DNA from: Streptomyces sp. MMBL 11-1
GTDB lineage: Bacteria > Actinomycetota > Actinomycetes > Streptomycetales > Streptomycetaceae
Length of the DNA stretch: 64,000 nucleotides
Direction of reading: 5' to 3'
NCBI RefSeq assembly: GCF_028622875.1
Contig: NZ_CP117709.1
Location: 6,699,001-6,763,000 of the forward strand
The notes beneath the pieces are model-generated. The model searched no databases. It had not been told where the DNA came from and worked only from the letters and a program-made list of their open reading frames with translations. Positions 53,193-61,838 of this stretch are shown here, one piece after another. Made by a program: the position numbers and the translations under genes. Each line of letters begins with the position of its first letter. Position 1 is the stretch's first letter.

Positions 53193-54836
53193 CTACAGCT
53201 CCCCGCCCGCCGGCCGGGCCCGTGCCACCACCGAAGCCAGGTCCGGACGGGGCGGCAGCGTCCCGAAGGCCGAGCCCCAGTCCCCGCCGAGCCGCGAGCC
53301 GCAGAACGCGTCGGACACCTCCGGCGGAGCCCAGCGCACCAGCAGGGAACCCTGGAGCACCAGCGCGATCCGCTCCACCAGACGCCGCGCCCGCGCCTCG
53401 ATGCCCTCCAGGTCGGCCAGCTCCGTCAGCAGGCCCTTGATCGCCGCGTCCAGCCGGTGATCCGCCCCGCGCGCACGGCCGACCTCGCGCAGGAACGCGT
53501 CCAGCGCCTGCGGCTCCCGCCGCAACGCCCGCAGCACGTCCAGCGCCTGCACATTGCCCGAGCCCTCCCAGATCGAGTTGAGCGGCGCCTCGCGCAACAG
53601 CCGGGGCATCCCCGACTCCTCCACGTACCCGTTGCCGCCCAGACACTCCAGCGCCTCGCCCACCACGACGGAGCAGCGCTTGGTGACCCAGTACTTCGCG
53701 GCGGGCACCGCGAGCCGCAGGAAGGCCCGTTCCTCCGCCGTGTCCGTGTCGTACGCGGAGGCCAGCCGCATCGCCAGCACCGTCGCCGCCTCCGACTCCA
53801 GCGCCAGATCGGCCAGCACGTTGCGCATCAGGGGCTTGTCGATCAGCAGCCCGCCGAACGCACGGCGGTACGCGCTGTGATGGACCGCCTGTGCCACCGC
53901 CTGCCGCATCAGCGCGGCCGAACCCACCACGCAGTCCAGCCGCGTGGCCGCCACCATCTCGATGATGGTGCGCACCCCGCGCCCCTCCTCGCCGACCCGG
54001 CGGGCCCAGGTCCCGTCGAACTCGACCTCGGCGGACGCGTTGGACCGGTTGCCCAGTTTGTCCTTCAGCCGCTGGATCGCGAACACGTTGCGCGTGCCGT
54101 CCGGGAGCACCCGCGGCAGGAGGAAGCAGGTCAGTCCGCCCGGCGCCCGCGCCAGCACCAGGAAGCCGTCCGACATCGGCGCCGAACAGAACCACTTGTG
54201 ACCGGTGAGCAGATACTCGCCCTCGCCGGACAGCGGTTCCGCCCGCGTCGTGTTGGACCGGACGTCCGTGCCGCCCTGCTTCTCGGTCATGCCCATACCG
54301 AGGAGCACCCCGGCCTTCTCCCGCGGGGGCCGCAGCCCCTCCACGTACGTGTGCGAGGTCAGCAGCGGCTCCCACTCGGCGGCCAGCGCCGGATCGGTCC
54401 GCAGCGCGGGCACCGCCGCATGCGTCATCGACAGCGGACAGCCGTGCCCCGCCTCGGCCTGCGTCCAGACCAGGAACCCCGCCGCCCGCCGGACATGACC
54501 GGCGGGCCGCCCCCAGGCGTCCGTCAGCCCGGCCGACACGGCATGGCTCAGCAGCCGGTGCCAGGACGGATGGAACTCCACCGCGTCGACACGATGCCCA
54601 TAACGGTCATGGGTGCGCAGTACGGGCGGACACGCGTTCGCCTGCGCCCCCCATTCCTGGGCCTGGGCGGAGCCCGCGGCACGGCCGAGCTCGCCGAGCT
54701 CCTCCAGGGCCACGGGCAGGACCCCGGGCGCGACATGCCGTTCGACGGCCTCGGACAGGACCCGGTCGGCAGCGAAGACGTCATAGCCGACCAGCGGCGG
54801 AACCTGATTGGTCACGGTGTGGGTGGTGGCTGCCAT
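53193..54836 (-). CDS. aidB: AidB-like acyl-CoA dehydrogenase
   Basis: The 547-residue flavoprotein belongs to the AidB branch of acyl-CoA dehydrogenases. The N-terminus THTVTNQVPPLVGYDVFAAD matches AidB, and GYFLVLARAPGG-like core (here DGFLVLARAPGGLTCFLLPR), KLGNRSNASAEVEFDGT and CLGGNGYVEESGMPRLLREA are family blocks. The C-terminal extra helices agree with AidB length. E. coli AidB is induced by alkylation damage and binds DNA; whether that holds here is unknown. I chose the ATG at 54836. The divergent BrkB-like gene starts only 17 bp away. Confidence 0.88.
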   Translation of the reverse strand: MAATTHTVTNQVPPLVGYDVFAADRVLSEAVERHVAPGVLPVALEELGELGRAAGSAQAQEWGAQANACPPVLRTHDRYGHRVDAVEFHPSWHRLLSHAVSAGLTDAWGRPAGHVRRAAGFLVWTQAEAGHGCPLSMTHAAVPALRTDPALAAEWEPLLTSHTYVEGLRPPREKAGVLLGMGMTEKQGGTDVRSNTTRAEPLSGEGEYLLTGHKWFCSAPMSDGFLVLARAPGGLTCFLLPRVLPDGTRNVFAIQRLKDKLGNRSNASAEVEFDGTWARRVGEEGRGVRTIIEMVAATRLDCVVGSAALMRQAVAQAVHHSAYRRAFGGLLIDKPLMRNVLADLALESEAATVLAMRLASAYDTDTAEERAFLRLAVPAAKYWVTKRCSVVVGEALECLGGNGYVEESGMPRLLREAPLNSIWEGSGNVQALDVLRALRREPQALDAFLREVGRARGADHRLDAAIKGLLTELADLEGIEARARRLVERIALVLQGSLLVRWAPPEVSDAFCGSRLGGDWGSAFGTLPPRPDLASVVARARPAGGEL

Positions 54837-54853
54837 GCCGATACGGTAAGGAG

Positions 54854-56044
54854 GTGCAGGCAGCAAAGGAAACACCCGAGCGGTCACCGGGCCGGCTCCA
54901 CCGGGCGCGAGTGCTCTACCGCAACGTCTCCAAACGGCGGATGGTGTGGCACTTGCTCAAGGACACCGTCAACTCGTGCATCGAGTACCGCATTCTGGGA
55001 CTCGCGGCCGAGGCGGCGTTCTTCACCCTGCTCTCGCTGCCCCCGCTGCTGCTCGGCATGATCGGGCTGCTCGGTTACGTCGACGAGTGGACGACCACCA
55101 CCACCGTCGCCTCCATCGAGCGCAACATCCTCTCCGCCGCCCAGACGGTGCTGTCCGAGCGCGGGGTCAACGACTTCGCCAAACCGTTGCTCGCCGACGT
55201 CACGACCGGGGCCCGCCCCGACATCATCTCCATCGGCTTCGCCATCGCCCTGTGGTCCGGCTCCCGCGCGGTGAACGTCTTCATCGACACCATCACCGTC
55301 ATGTACGGACTCGACGGCCACCGCGGCATCGTCAAGACCCGGCTGCTCGCCTTCCTGCTGTACGTCGTCGCCCTGCTGCTCGGCGCCGTGGTGCTGCCGC
55401 TGCTGGTCGTCGGCCCGGACCGGGTGGTCGAGCTGGTGCCGTGGGGCACCGAGGTCATAGCGGTCCTGTACTGGCCGCTCGTGATACTGCTGAGCGTCGC
55501 GTTCCTCACGACGCTCTACCACGTGTCCGTGCCGGTGCGTTCGCCCTGGATCGAGGACGTCCCCGGGGCACTGGTGGCGCTCGGCATGTGGGTCCTCGGC
55601 AGCTTCCTGCTCCGGATCTACCTGACCAACACGGTCGAGGGGCCCACCATCTACGGCTCCCTGGCGGCGCCGATCGCGGTCCTGCTGTGGATCGGCATCT
55701 CCGCCTTCGCGGTCCTGGTCGGCGCCGCGGTCAACGCGGCCATCGACCGGGTGTGGCCCTCGCTCGCCACGGCCGCCGCCCGCGAGGCCACCGAACGCGT
55801 CCGGGCCGCACAGGCCGCCGAGTTCGTCGCCCGTACCCGCTCGGCCGCCTACGCCGGAACGGACGACGACGATGACGAGGACGACGGCCCCGCGTACATG
55901 CCCTCCGAGTTCCCCGAGCGCTGGTCCCGCTTCCTGCCGCCCGACGACGTGAAGTCCCGGCTGCACGCGACCTGGGAGAAGGACCCCAGGGACGCGAAGG
56001 AGACCAAGGAGACCAGGGACGCCGGGGGACCGCCCGCGCGCTAG
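54854..56044 (+). CDS. YihY/BrkB family membrane protein
   Basis: The 396-residue protein has six membrane helices typical of the YihY/BrkB family, with LGLAAEAAFFTLLSLPPLLLG in the first and NVFIDTITVMYGLDGHRG, NTVEGPTIYGSLAAPIAVLL and GISAFAVLVGAAVNAAID further on. The cytoplasmic C-terminus is acidic, with an Asp/Glu run near residue 340, and ends in a charged stretch. The GTG at 54854 directly abuts AAGGAG, so the site is too close for normal use. TACGGT at 54842-54847 could give a leaderless transcript. Function is unknown. Confidence 0.88.
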   Translation: MQAAKETPERSPGRLHRARVLYRNVSKRRMVWHLLKDTVNSCIEYRILGLAAEAAFFTLLSLPPLLLGMIGLLGYVDEWTTTTTVASIERNILSAAQTVLSERGVNDFAKPLLADVTTGARPDIISIGFAIALWSGSRAVNVFIDTITVMYGLDGHRGIVKTRLLAFLLYVVALLLGAVVLPLLVVGPDRVVELVPWGTEVIAVLYWPLVILLSVAFLTTLYHVSVPVRSPWIEDVPGALVALGMWVLGSFLLRIYLTNTVEGPTIYGSLAAPIAVLLWIGISAFAVLVGAAVNAAIDRVWPSLATAAAREATERVRAAQAAEFVARTRSAAYAGTDDDDDEDDGPAYMPSEFPERWSRFLPPDDVKSRLHATWEKDPRDAKETKETRDAGGPPAR

Positions 56045-56053
56045 CGTGGAGGC

Positions 56054-56824
56054 ATGCCCCGGGAACACCACCGTTACCAGGAGCGGCCGTCCCGGCTGAC
56101 CGGGGCCGTCGTCTGGACCCTGGACGCACCGACCGGACCGCCGGGCCGGGCCCGCTCCGTCCTTCCCGACGGCTGCATGGACCTGATCTGGTCCGCCGGA
56201 CGCCTCGTCGTCGCCGGACCCGACACCCACGCCTTCCAGGTCGACGCCCGTGACCGCGCCTCCTGCGCCGCGATCCGCTTCCCGCCCGGCACCGCCCCCG
56301 TGCTCCTCGGCGTACCGGCGTACGAACTGCGCGACCACCGGGTCGAGCTCGCCGACCTCTGGTCCCGTACCGCCGTCCGTGAACTCACCGGGCGCGTCGA
56401 CCGGGCCGCCGACCCCGCCACCGCTCTGGAGGACCTCGCCCTGGGCCTGGCCGCCGAGACCGGCCCCCCGGACCCGCTCACGGCGGCCGTCGCCGACCGG
56501 CTGCGGCGCGGCGGATCCGTCGCGGCGACGGCCGCCGAGGTCGGCCTCGGAGCCCGCCAGCTGCACCGCCGCTCCCTGGCGGCCTTCGGCTACGGCCCCA
56601 AGACCCTGGCCCGGATCCTCCGCCTCCAGCGCGCCCTGGCCCTCGTCCGCTCCGGCCTGCCGTACGCCGAGGCGGCCTGCGCGGCGGGCTGCGTCGACCA
56701 GGCGCACCTGGCCCGCGAGATGCGCGACCTCGCCGGGACGACGCTCGGGGCCTACTTCACGGCGGGGGACGCCGGGGCGAACAGCGAGACCCCGCAGCCG
56801 TCCGGGTCCAGCACGACCGCGTAG
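56054..56824 (+). CDS. AraC family transcriptional regulator (DUF6597-type sensor)
   Basis: The 256-residue protein has the short N-terminal sensor found in this group ([40 protein letters not shown]) and a C-terminal double helix-turn-helix ([20 protein letters not shown], then [19 protein letters not shown]). It starts 9 bp after the BrkB gene. Its last 73 bp overlap the convergent VOC gene, so the final 24 codons are read on both strands. It may regulate that VOC gene. Confidence 0.9.
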   Translation: MPREHHRYQERPSRLTGAVVWTLDAPTGPPGRARSVLPDGCMDLIWSAGRLVVAGPDTHAFQVDARDRASCAAIRFPPGTAPVLLGVPAYELRDHRVELADLWSRTAVRELTGRVDRAADPATALEDLALGLAAETGPPDPLTAAVADRLRRGGSVAATAAEVGLGARQLHRRSLAAFGYGPKTLARILRLQRALALVRSGLPYAEAACAAGCVDQAHLAREMRDLAGTTLGAYFTAGDAGANSETPQPSGSSTTA

Positions 56825-57156
56825 CGCTGCCCCCACACCGCGTCCCACGGCTTCAGGTGCCCCGTGTATCCGGCGCCCGTCAGCTCCGCGTACAGCGTGT
56901 CCACCTCCTCCGGGCCGTCACAGGCGAAAGCCAGCCCGAGCCGCTCGCCGCCCGAGGGCCGCTGCCACGCCGGATCGAACGAGGCGATGACCGCCTCCGT
57001 GTCCCACAGCAGCCGCTGCCCGCCCGGCAGGGTCACTTCGACATGCGGTGCGGACTCCGCCCCTTCGGGGATGTCGAGGCCGAGCCTGCGGTAGAAGGCG
57101 AGCGAGGCCGCCAGGTCCGCCGTGATGATGCTGATCGCGTCAAGTCGTGGAGTCAT
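56752..57156 (-). CDS. VOC family protein
   Basis: The 134-residue glyoxalase-fold protein begins [20 protein letters not shown] and ends with [20 protein letters not shown], the usual paired beta-alpha-beta modules. It is probably a small-molecule binding or metal-dependent enzyme. I chose the ATG at 57156. The neighbouring AraC gene overlaps its 3' end by 73 bp; such AraC/VOC pairs suggest a shared function. Confidence 0.87.
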   Translation of the reverse strand: MTPRLDAISIITADLAASLAFYRRLGLDIPEGAESAPHVEVTLPGGQRLLWDTEAVIASFDPAWQRPSGGERLGLAFACDGPEEVDTLYAELTGAGYTGHLKPWDAVWGQRYAVVLDPDGCGVSLFAPASPAVK

Positions 57157-57220
57157 GCCCCGACCGTACGCACGCGGCGCCCCGACGGTCTTGTACGAAT
57201 CGGTCACCCGCGCCGGGGCC

Positions 57221-58771
57221 TCACCCCAGGCAGTCGGCAGGCGAGGTCCCCGGGTCGGTCACGGCCAGGCCCAGGGCGGCCCGTTCCGTGATCCACCGCG
57301 TCGGCCGGTGGCGCGGATCGCCCGTCGTCGCGTGCAGCGACCGCTGGAGCTCCAGCGTCCTCGCGGCCCCGACCCGCTCGCCCCAGGCCAGCGGCCCGTA
57401 CGGATAGCCGAGCCCGGTGGTCACCGCCAGATCGATGTCGGGCGGCGCGGCGAGCGAGCGCTCCGCGATCGAGCAGCCGATCGCGACGACCGAGGACAGC
57501 AGCCGCTGCGCGACCGAGCCCGCGGTGTCCCGCACCACCGACACCGCGTACGGATCCTCGCCCTCGGCGGCCCGCGCCAGCACCGCGCGCGCGTCCCGGG
57601 CGGCCGCCGGGTCGCCGGCCGCGGTCACCGCGAGGACCCGCCGCCGCCCCGCCGACGGCAGCACCTCCACCCCGAACGTACGCTCCCGGGGCCACGCGCC
57701 CTCCGCGACCGCCGCCGACACCGGCGTCCCCCAGACGGGCACCAGCACGACGGCCCGCGCGGACGGCTCCGCGCCCCGCTCGACCCGGACCCCCGCCGCC
57801 TCCAGCGACCCGGCCAGCGCCTCCTCGTAGGCGGCGGTCACCGGCCGCCCGCCGGGGACCAGGAACACCGGGCGCTCCGCGTCCCCGGTGACCGCCCTCT
57901 CCGGCGCGGGGCCCGAGGCCCCCTCGCCGTACCCGTACCAGCCCCGGCCCGTCTTGCGGCCGTGCAGCCCCGCCACCACCCGGTTCGGGGTCAGGAAGGA
58001 CGGGCGCAGCCGGTCCTCGTACCGGAAGCCCTCCCAGATCGAGTCGATCACCGCGGCCGTCACGTCGAGACCCGTCAGGTCCATCAGCTCGAAGGGACCC
58101 ATCCGCAGCCCCAGCACGTCCCGGGCGATCCGGTCGATCTCCGCCGGGTCCGCCACCGACTCCTCCAGCAGCGCGAGCGCCTCGGTCACCAGCCCCCGCC
58201 CGGCGTGGTTGACCAGGAACCCGGGGGTGTCGGCGACGGTCACCGCCCGGTGCCCGCAGCCCTCCACCAGCCCGGTCAGCAGCGCAGGGATCTCCGGGCG
58301 GGTGGCCGCGCCCGGCACCACCTCGACGATCCTCATCAGCGGCACCGGGTTGAAGAAGTGCAGCCCGGCCAGGCGCGAGGGGTCACCGAGCGTCGCGGCG
58401 ATCCGGGTCACCGACAGGGAGGAGGTGTTGGTCGCGAAGACGGCGGAGGAGGGCAGCGCCCGCTCCAGCTTCCCGAACACCTCGGCCTTGGTCGCCAGGT
58501 CCTCCCGTACCGCCTCGATCACCAGCTCCACCTCCGGGCCCGCCGCCCACGGCTCGGCGAGCGGCACCAGCCGGGCCACGGCCGCGTCCCGCTCGACGGC
58601 CGCCATCCGGCCCTTGACGACGGCCCGGTCCAGCATCGAGGCGACGAAATCCAGGGCGTCCGTCACCGCCTCGGGCCGTACGTCCCCGAGCTCGACGGTG
58701 TGACCGGCGCTCGCCGCCCACTGGGCGATACCGCGGCCCATGGCCCCGGCTCCGACGATCCTGATACGCAT
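57221..58771 (-). CDS. 3-hydroxyacyl-CoA dehydrogenase (PaaH/HBD type, fused C-terminal domain)
   Basis: The 516-residue enzyme oxidises 3-hydroxyacyl-CoA with NAD+. The Rossmann motif is IVGAGAMGRGIAQWAASAGH, the catalytic histidine lies in LAGLHFFNPVPLM, and the first 3HCDH C-terminal domain is followed by a second 3HCDH domain near residues 400-510, a two-domain layout seen in PaaH-like proteins. The start is the ATG at 58771. It follows the CoA-transferase genes on the same strand after a 173 bp gap that contains a six-unit repeat array. Confidence 0.93.
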   Translation of the reverse strand: MRIRIVGAGAMGRGIAQWAASAGHTVELGDVRPEAVTDALDFVASMLDRAVVKGRMAAVERDAAVARLVPLAEPWAAGPEVELVIEAVREDLATKAEVFGKLERALPSSAVFATNTSSLSVTRIAATLGDPSRLAGLHFFNPVPLMRIVEVVPGAATRPEIPALLTGLVEGCGHRAVTVADTPGFLVNHAGRGLVTEALALLEESVADPAEIDRIARDVLGLRMGPFELMDLTGLDVTAAVIDSIWEGFRYEDRLRPSFLTPNRVVAGLHGRKTGRGWYGYGEGASGPAPERAVTGDAERPVFLVPGGRPVTAAYEEALAGSLEAAGVRVERGAEPSARAVVLVPVWGTPVSAAVAEGAWPRERTFGVEVLPSAGRRRVLAVTAAGDPAAARDARAVLARAAEGEDPYAVSVVRDTAGSVAQRLLSSVVAIGCSIAERSLAAPPDIDLAVTTGLGYPYGPLAWGERVGAARTLELQRSLHATTGDPRHRPTRWITERAALGLAVTDPGTSPADCLG

Positions 58772-58801
58772 GGTGGTGGGAGCCCTTTCAGCGGCGACAG
58801 A

Positions 58802-58923
58802 GACGGTTCTCAACGGATGGGGAGACGGTTCTCAACGGGATACAGAGACAGGTCTCGACGGGATACAGAGACAGGTCTCAGGGGAGACAGAGACGGTTCT
58901 TCGCGGGGAGGGAGGCGGTTCTG
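58802..58923. repeat. Six 22-23 bp repeats with GAGAC/GTCTC dyads
   Basis: Units start at 58802, 58824, 58847, 58870, 58892 and 58914. Cores read GAGACGGTTCTC, GAGACGGTTCTC, GAGACAGGTCTC, GAGACAGGTCTC, GAGACGGTTCTT and GAGGCGGTTCTG (the GA precedes each listed start by two bases). Each core is a hyphenated dyad. The array lies between the CoA-transferase stop and the 3-hydroxyacyl-CoA dehydrogenase start. Confidence 0.85.
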
Positions 58924-58944
58924 CCACGGGGGCGGCCGCGGTCA

Positions 58945-59727
58945 TCAGCGGAGGTAGACACGGTCGGGGTCGACATCGTCCCGCAGGAGCCGCAGCTCGT
59001 CGGCGGTCGGCGGGGCCGTCGTCACCACCGTGCCGGCCGTCCTCAGCTCCCACCCGGTCGCGGCCCGCACCTGTTCGACGGTGACCCCGGGATGGACGGC
59101 GACCAGCCGCAGTTCGTCGCCGACCCCCTCCCGGGTGAGGACGCCCAGCTCGGTGACGACCCGGGTGACGCCGGCGCCCAGCGGGCGGATCCCGTCCGCC
59201 AGCGCCCGGTCCGGGCCCGGCGTGGTGCAGAAGTCGAGGGCGTCGGCGAAGGAACGCGGTGTGTGGCGGCGCATCACCACGAAGACCTCCCGGGCGTTCG
59301 CCATCACCTCGACCGCCCCACCGGAACCCGGCAGCCGCACCGACGGGCGGTCCCAGTCCCCGATCACCGAGGTGTTGAGGCTGCCCCACCGGTCGATCTG
59401 CGCGGCCCCCAGGAAACCCACGTCGATGTGCCCGCCCTGGAGCACCGAGCCGAACAGAGTGGGCATCGACACCACCGCTTCGGCCCCGGTGATCAGGACG
59501 GCGTCCGCGATGGTCTCCGGCAGCCGGGAAGGGTGCGCCCCGCAGACCCCGGACTCGTACACCACCTCGATGCCCGGCGCGACGGTCAGCCGCGCCAGCT
59601 CGGCCGCCAGCGTGGGCAGCCCGATCCCCGCGAACACCGCCCGGCGACCGGCCAGTTCACGCGAGGCCACGACCGCCAGCAACTCCGAGGACGTGACGGG
59701 CGTGGCCTTCGACTCCTGCTCGCTCAC
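58945..59727 (-). CDS. CoA-transferase, beta subunit (GctB/IpdB-like)
   Basis: The 260-residue subunit carries the CoA-transferase catalytic region: VVYESGVCGAHPSRLPETIA, VVSMPTLFGSVLQGGHIDVGF and LGAAQIDRWGSLNTSVIGDW. The glutamate in YESG probably forms the thioester. It starts at a GTG overlapping the stop of the alpha subunit (GTGA). The subunit sizes fit the glutaconate/IpdAB group better than the smaller PcaIJ subunits. It activates an organic acid, perhaps a beta-keto acid, to its CoA ester. Confidence 0.9.
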   Translation of the reverse strand: MSEQESKATPVTSSELLAVVASRELAGRRAVFAGIGLPTLAAELARLTVAPGIEVVYESGVCGAHPSRLPETIADAVLITGAEAVVSMPTLFGSVLQGGHIDVGFLGAAQIDRWGSLNTSVIGDWDRPSVRLPGSGGAVEVMANAREVFVVMRRHTPRSFADALDFCTTPGPDRALADGIRPLGAGVTRVVTELGVLTREGVGDELRLVAVHPGVTVEQVRAATGWELRTAGTVVTTAPPTADELRLLRDDVDPDRVYLR

Positions 59728-60665
59728 AGCCGCCTCCCGTAGTTCACCGGCTCGCTCAGCGCCTCGCCGACCGCCAGCCCCGCCCAGAACTCCTCGCCCA
59801 GCTTCGCCACGTACTCCGCGTGGTCGGCGGTGCCGTACACCCACTCCTCCAGCCACTCCCGCAGCCGAGCCGGGTCCTTGCTGATCGCGGACCAGGAGCG
59901 GTAGAAGGCGTTGTCCCGGTCGTAGTAGCCCTGCGCGAACGAGGGGTGCGCCCCGCGCGGGCAGACCACCACCGCGTCGACCGCGTGGGCCGGGATCAGT
60001 GTGCGGTTCGGGTCCGAGCGGACCACCTCGTCCGCCACCAGCTCCTCCACGACCACAACCGCCTTCTCCGCCGCGTACACCGCCTCCGCCTGGACGCCGG
60101 TCAGCCCCCAGACCTGGGTGTTGCCCCGGCGGTCGGCGCGCTGCGCGTGGACGATCGTCACGTCCGGATTGACGGGCGGTACGACGTAGATCTGCTCGGC
60201 TCCCCCGTCGGCGGCCGGGTAGGGCGAGACGACCTTGCGGATGCCGGGGTTGACGGACGTCAGGTCGCTGCCCGCGTACGAGCGCAGCGGGTAGAACGGC
60301 AGCCGCTGCGCCCCCGCGAGATAGCGGCACACCATCCCGTAGTGGCTGTACTCCTCGAACGCCAGCGGCCCCGGGTCGGCGTGCTCGATCCGCCGCCGCA
60401 GCTCCCCGAGCGAACCGGCGGACGAGTTCCCCACGAAGGAGGAGACCAGACCCGTCACGCACCCGGCCGCCAGCATCTGGTCCACCACGATGTCCGCCGT
60501 CATCCGGACGACCGTGAGATTCCGGCGCCCCTGCCGGATGATCTCGTGGCCGGCGGCGGTCGGGATGAGGTGAGTGAACCCTTCGAGGCTCACGGTGTCC
60601 CCGTCGCGGACGAAGGCGGCGACGGCCTCCCTCATCGACATGACCTTGCCGTCCGTCCGGTCCAC
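59724..60665 (-). CDS. CoA-transferase, alpha subunit (GctA/IpdA-like)
   Basis: The 313-residue subunit has MREAVAAFVRDGDTVSLEGF, LAAGCVTGLVSSFVGNS and LPFYPLRSYAGSDLTSVNPG, characteristic of actinobacterial CoA-transferase alpha subunits. I chose the GTG at 60665 because AGGAGA lies just before it; in-frame ATGs at 60677, 60686 and 60728 are alternatives. It is divergent from the LysR regulator at 60788, which probably controls it. The alpha and beta subunits, dehydrogenase and thiolase could together degrade a dicarboxylic or aromatic-derived acid. Confidence 0.9.
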   Translation of the reverse strand: MDRTDGKVMSMREAVAAFVRDGDTVSLEGFTHLIPTAAGHEIIRQGRRNLTVVRMTADIVVDQMLAAGCVTGLVSSFVGNSSAGSLGELRRRIEHADPGPLAFEEYSHYGMVCRYLAGAQRLPFYPLRSYAGSDLTSVNPGIRKVVSPYPAADGGAEQIYVVPPVNPDVTIVHAQRADRRGNTQVWGLTGVQAEAVYAAEKAVVVVEELVADEVVRSDPNRTLIPAHAVDAVVVCPRGAHPSFAQGYYDRDNAFYRSWSAISKDPARLREWLEEWVYGTADHAEYVAKLGEEFWAGLAVGEALSEPVNYGRRL

Positions 60666-60722
60666 GGTTCTCCTCATCGTCCGCATGGGCGGACCCCACG
60701 GTGTCAGCACCCATTGATGGCT

Positions 60723-60733
60723 GTCCAATACCG
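60723..60733 (-). promoter_or_regulatory. CGGTATTGGAC motif, CoA-transferase promoter
   Basis: On the minus strand this 11-mer lies 58 bp before the CoA-transferase start. The identical 11-mer is found upstream of the thiolase gene at 61735-61745, again pointing at the regulated gene. Confidence 0.5.
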
Positions 60734-60739
60734 AATTAG

Positions 60740-60754
60740 GGTCTGATCAAGACC
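60740..60754. promoter_or_regulatory. LysR-type site between divergent genes
   Basis: GGTCT-N5-AGACC is a 15-bp inverted repeat placed where an activator of the LysR family would bind, about 75 bp from the CoA-transferase start and 34 bp from the LysR start. Confidence 0.5.
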
Positions 60755-60787
60755 GGGGGCATATCAATCGACGCGAGGGGGCGTCCC

Positions 60788-61720
60788 ATGGAACTGCGCC
60801 ACCTGAAGGCCTTCCTCGCCGTGGCCGAGGAGCTCCACTTCGGCCGGGCCGCCAAACGCCTGCAGATGGCACAGCCGCCTCTGAGCCAGCAGATCCGGCA
60901 GCTGGAGAAGGAACTCGGCGTCCAGCTGTTCCGCCGCAACACGCGCTCCGTCCGGCTCACCGGAGCGGGGGAGACCTTCCTCGCCCCCGTACGGACCGTC
61001 CTCGACGACCTCGACACCGCCGTCCGGGCCGCCCGCTCGGCGGGCCGGGGCGAGTACGGCCGGGTGACCATCGGTTTCGCCGGAGCCTCCAGCCACGAGA
61101 CGCTGCCCCGCCTCACCCGCGCCGTGCGCGCCGCCCACCCCGGCCTCGAACTGGTCATGACCGGTCAGACCTACGCCAACGTCGCGCTGGACCGGGTCGC
61201 CGACGGCTCCCTCGACCTGGGCTTCGTCCGGCTGCCGGTGACCCGGCCCGGAGTGGAGCACCGGGTGATCGACGAGGAGGAGCTGCTGTGCGCCCTGCCG
61301 TTCGACCACCCGCTCGCCCGGCACGCGGCGGTGCCGCTCGGCGAGCTGGCGGACGAACCGTTCGTCTCCTTCCCCGCCAACTCCGGCTCCACCGTGCGCG
61401 ACGCCATGACCGAGGCCTGCGAGAACGCCGGGTTCACCCCGCGCGTCGTCCAGGAGGCCCCCGACTCGTACACGATCATGGCTCTCGTCGCCGCCGGGGT
61501 CGGCGTCACCCTCACGGTCACCTCCGTACGCCACATCCAGCAGAGCGGACTGGCCTACCGCCCCCTGACCGGCCCGCCCATCCGCCGCCAGGCGGCCCTC
61601 GCCTGGCGTGCCGACAACCCCTCCGCCGCCCTGCACGCCGTGCTCGCCGTCGCCCGGGAGGCCCTGCCGACCCCCGTACGCGGACCGGGCGGAGGACCGA
61701 TTGAGACGCCGGGCCTCTGA
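60788..61720 (+). CDS. LysR family regulator of the acid-degradation cluster
   Basis: The 310-residue protein has the LysR helix-turn-helix ELHFGRAAKRLQMAQPPLSQ, close to CatM/BenM-type sequences, and a typical effector domain with LDLGFVRLPVTRPGVEHRVI. It is divergent from the CoA-transferase genes, and 118 bp lie between its stop and the thiolase start. Position, shared upstream motif and family suggest that it activates the CoA-transferase and thiolase genes in response to a pathway intermediate. Confidence 0.92.
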   Translation: MELRHLKAFLAVAEELHFGRAAKRLQMAQPPLSQQIRQLEKELGVQLFRRNTRSVRLTGAGETFLAPVRTVLDDLDTAVRAARSAGRGEYGRVTIGFAGASSHETLPRLTRAVRAAHPGLELVMTGQTYANVALDRVADGSLDLGFVRLPVTRPGVEHRVIDEEELLCALPFDHPLARHAAVPLGELADEPFVSFPANSGSTVRDAMTEACENAGFTPRVVQEAPDSYTIMALVAAGVGVTLTVTSVRHIQQSGLAYRPLTGPPIRRQAALAWRADNPSAALHAVLAVAREALPTPVRGPGGGPIETPGL

Positions 61721-61734
61721 AAAGGCGGCACATC

Positions 61735-61745
61735 CGGTATTGGAC
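61735..61745 (+). promoter_or_regulatory. CGGTATTGGAC motif upstream of the thiolase gene
   Basis: The same 11-mer as at 60723-60733, inside the inverted repeat ATCCGGT-N17-ACCGGAT (61732-61762 region). It lies 94 bp before the thiolase start. Confidence 0.5.
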
Positions 61746-61838
61746 CCGTTCAGTCACCGGATGCGAAGGTCACCCCAACCGCCCGCGCCCCGCCCGTCGC
61801 CCTGGTCGCCCTGGTCGCCCTGAAGGAAAGGCCCCGCC

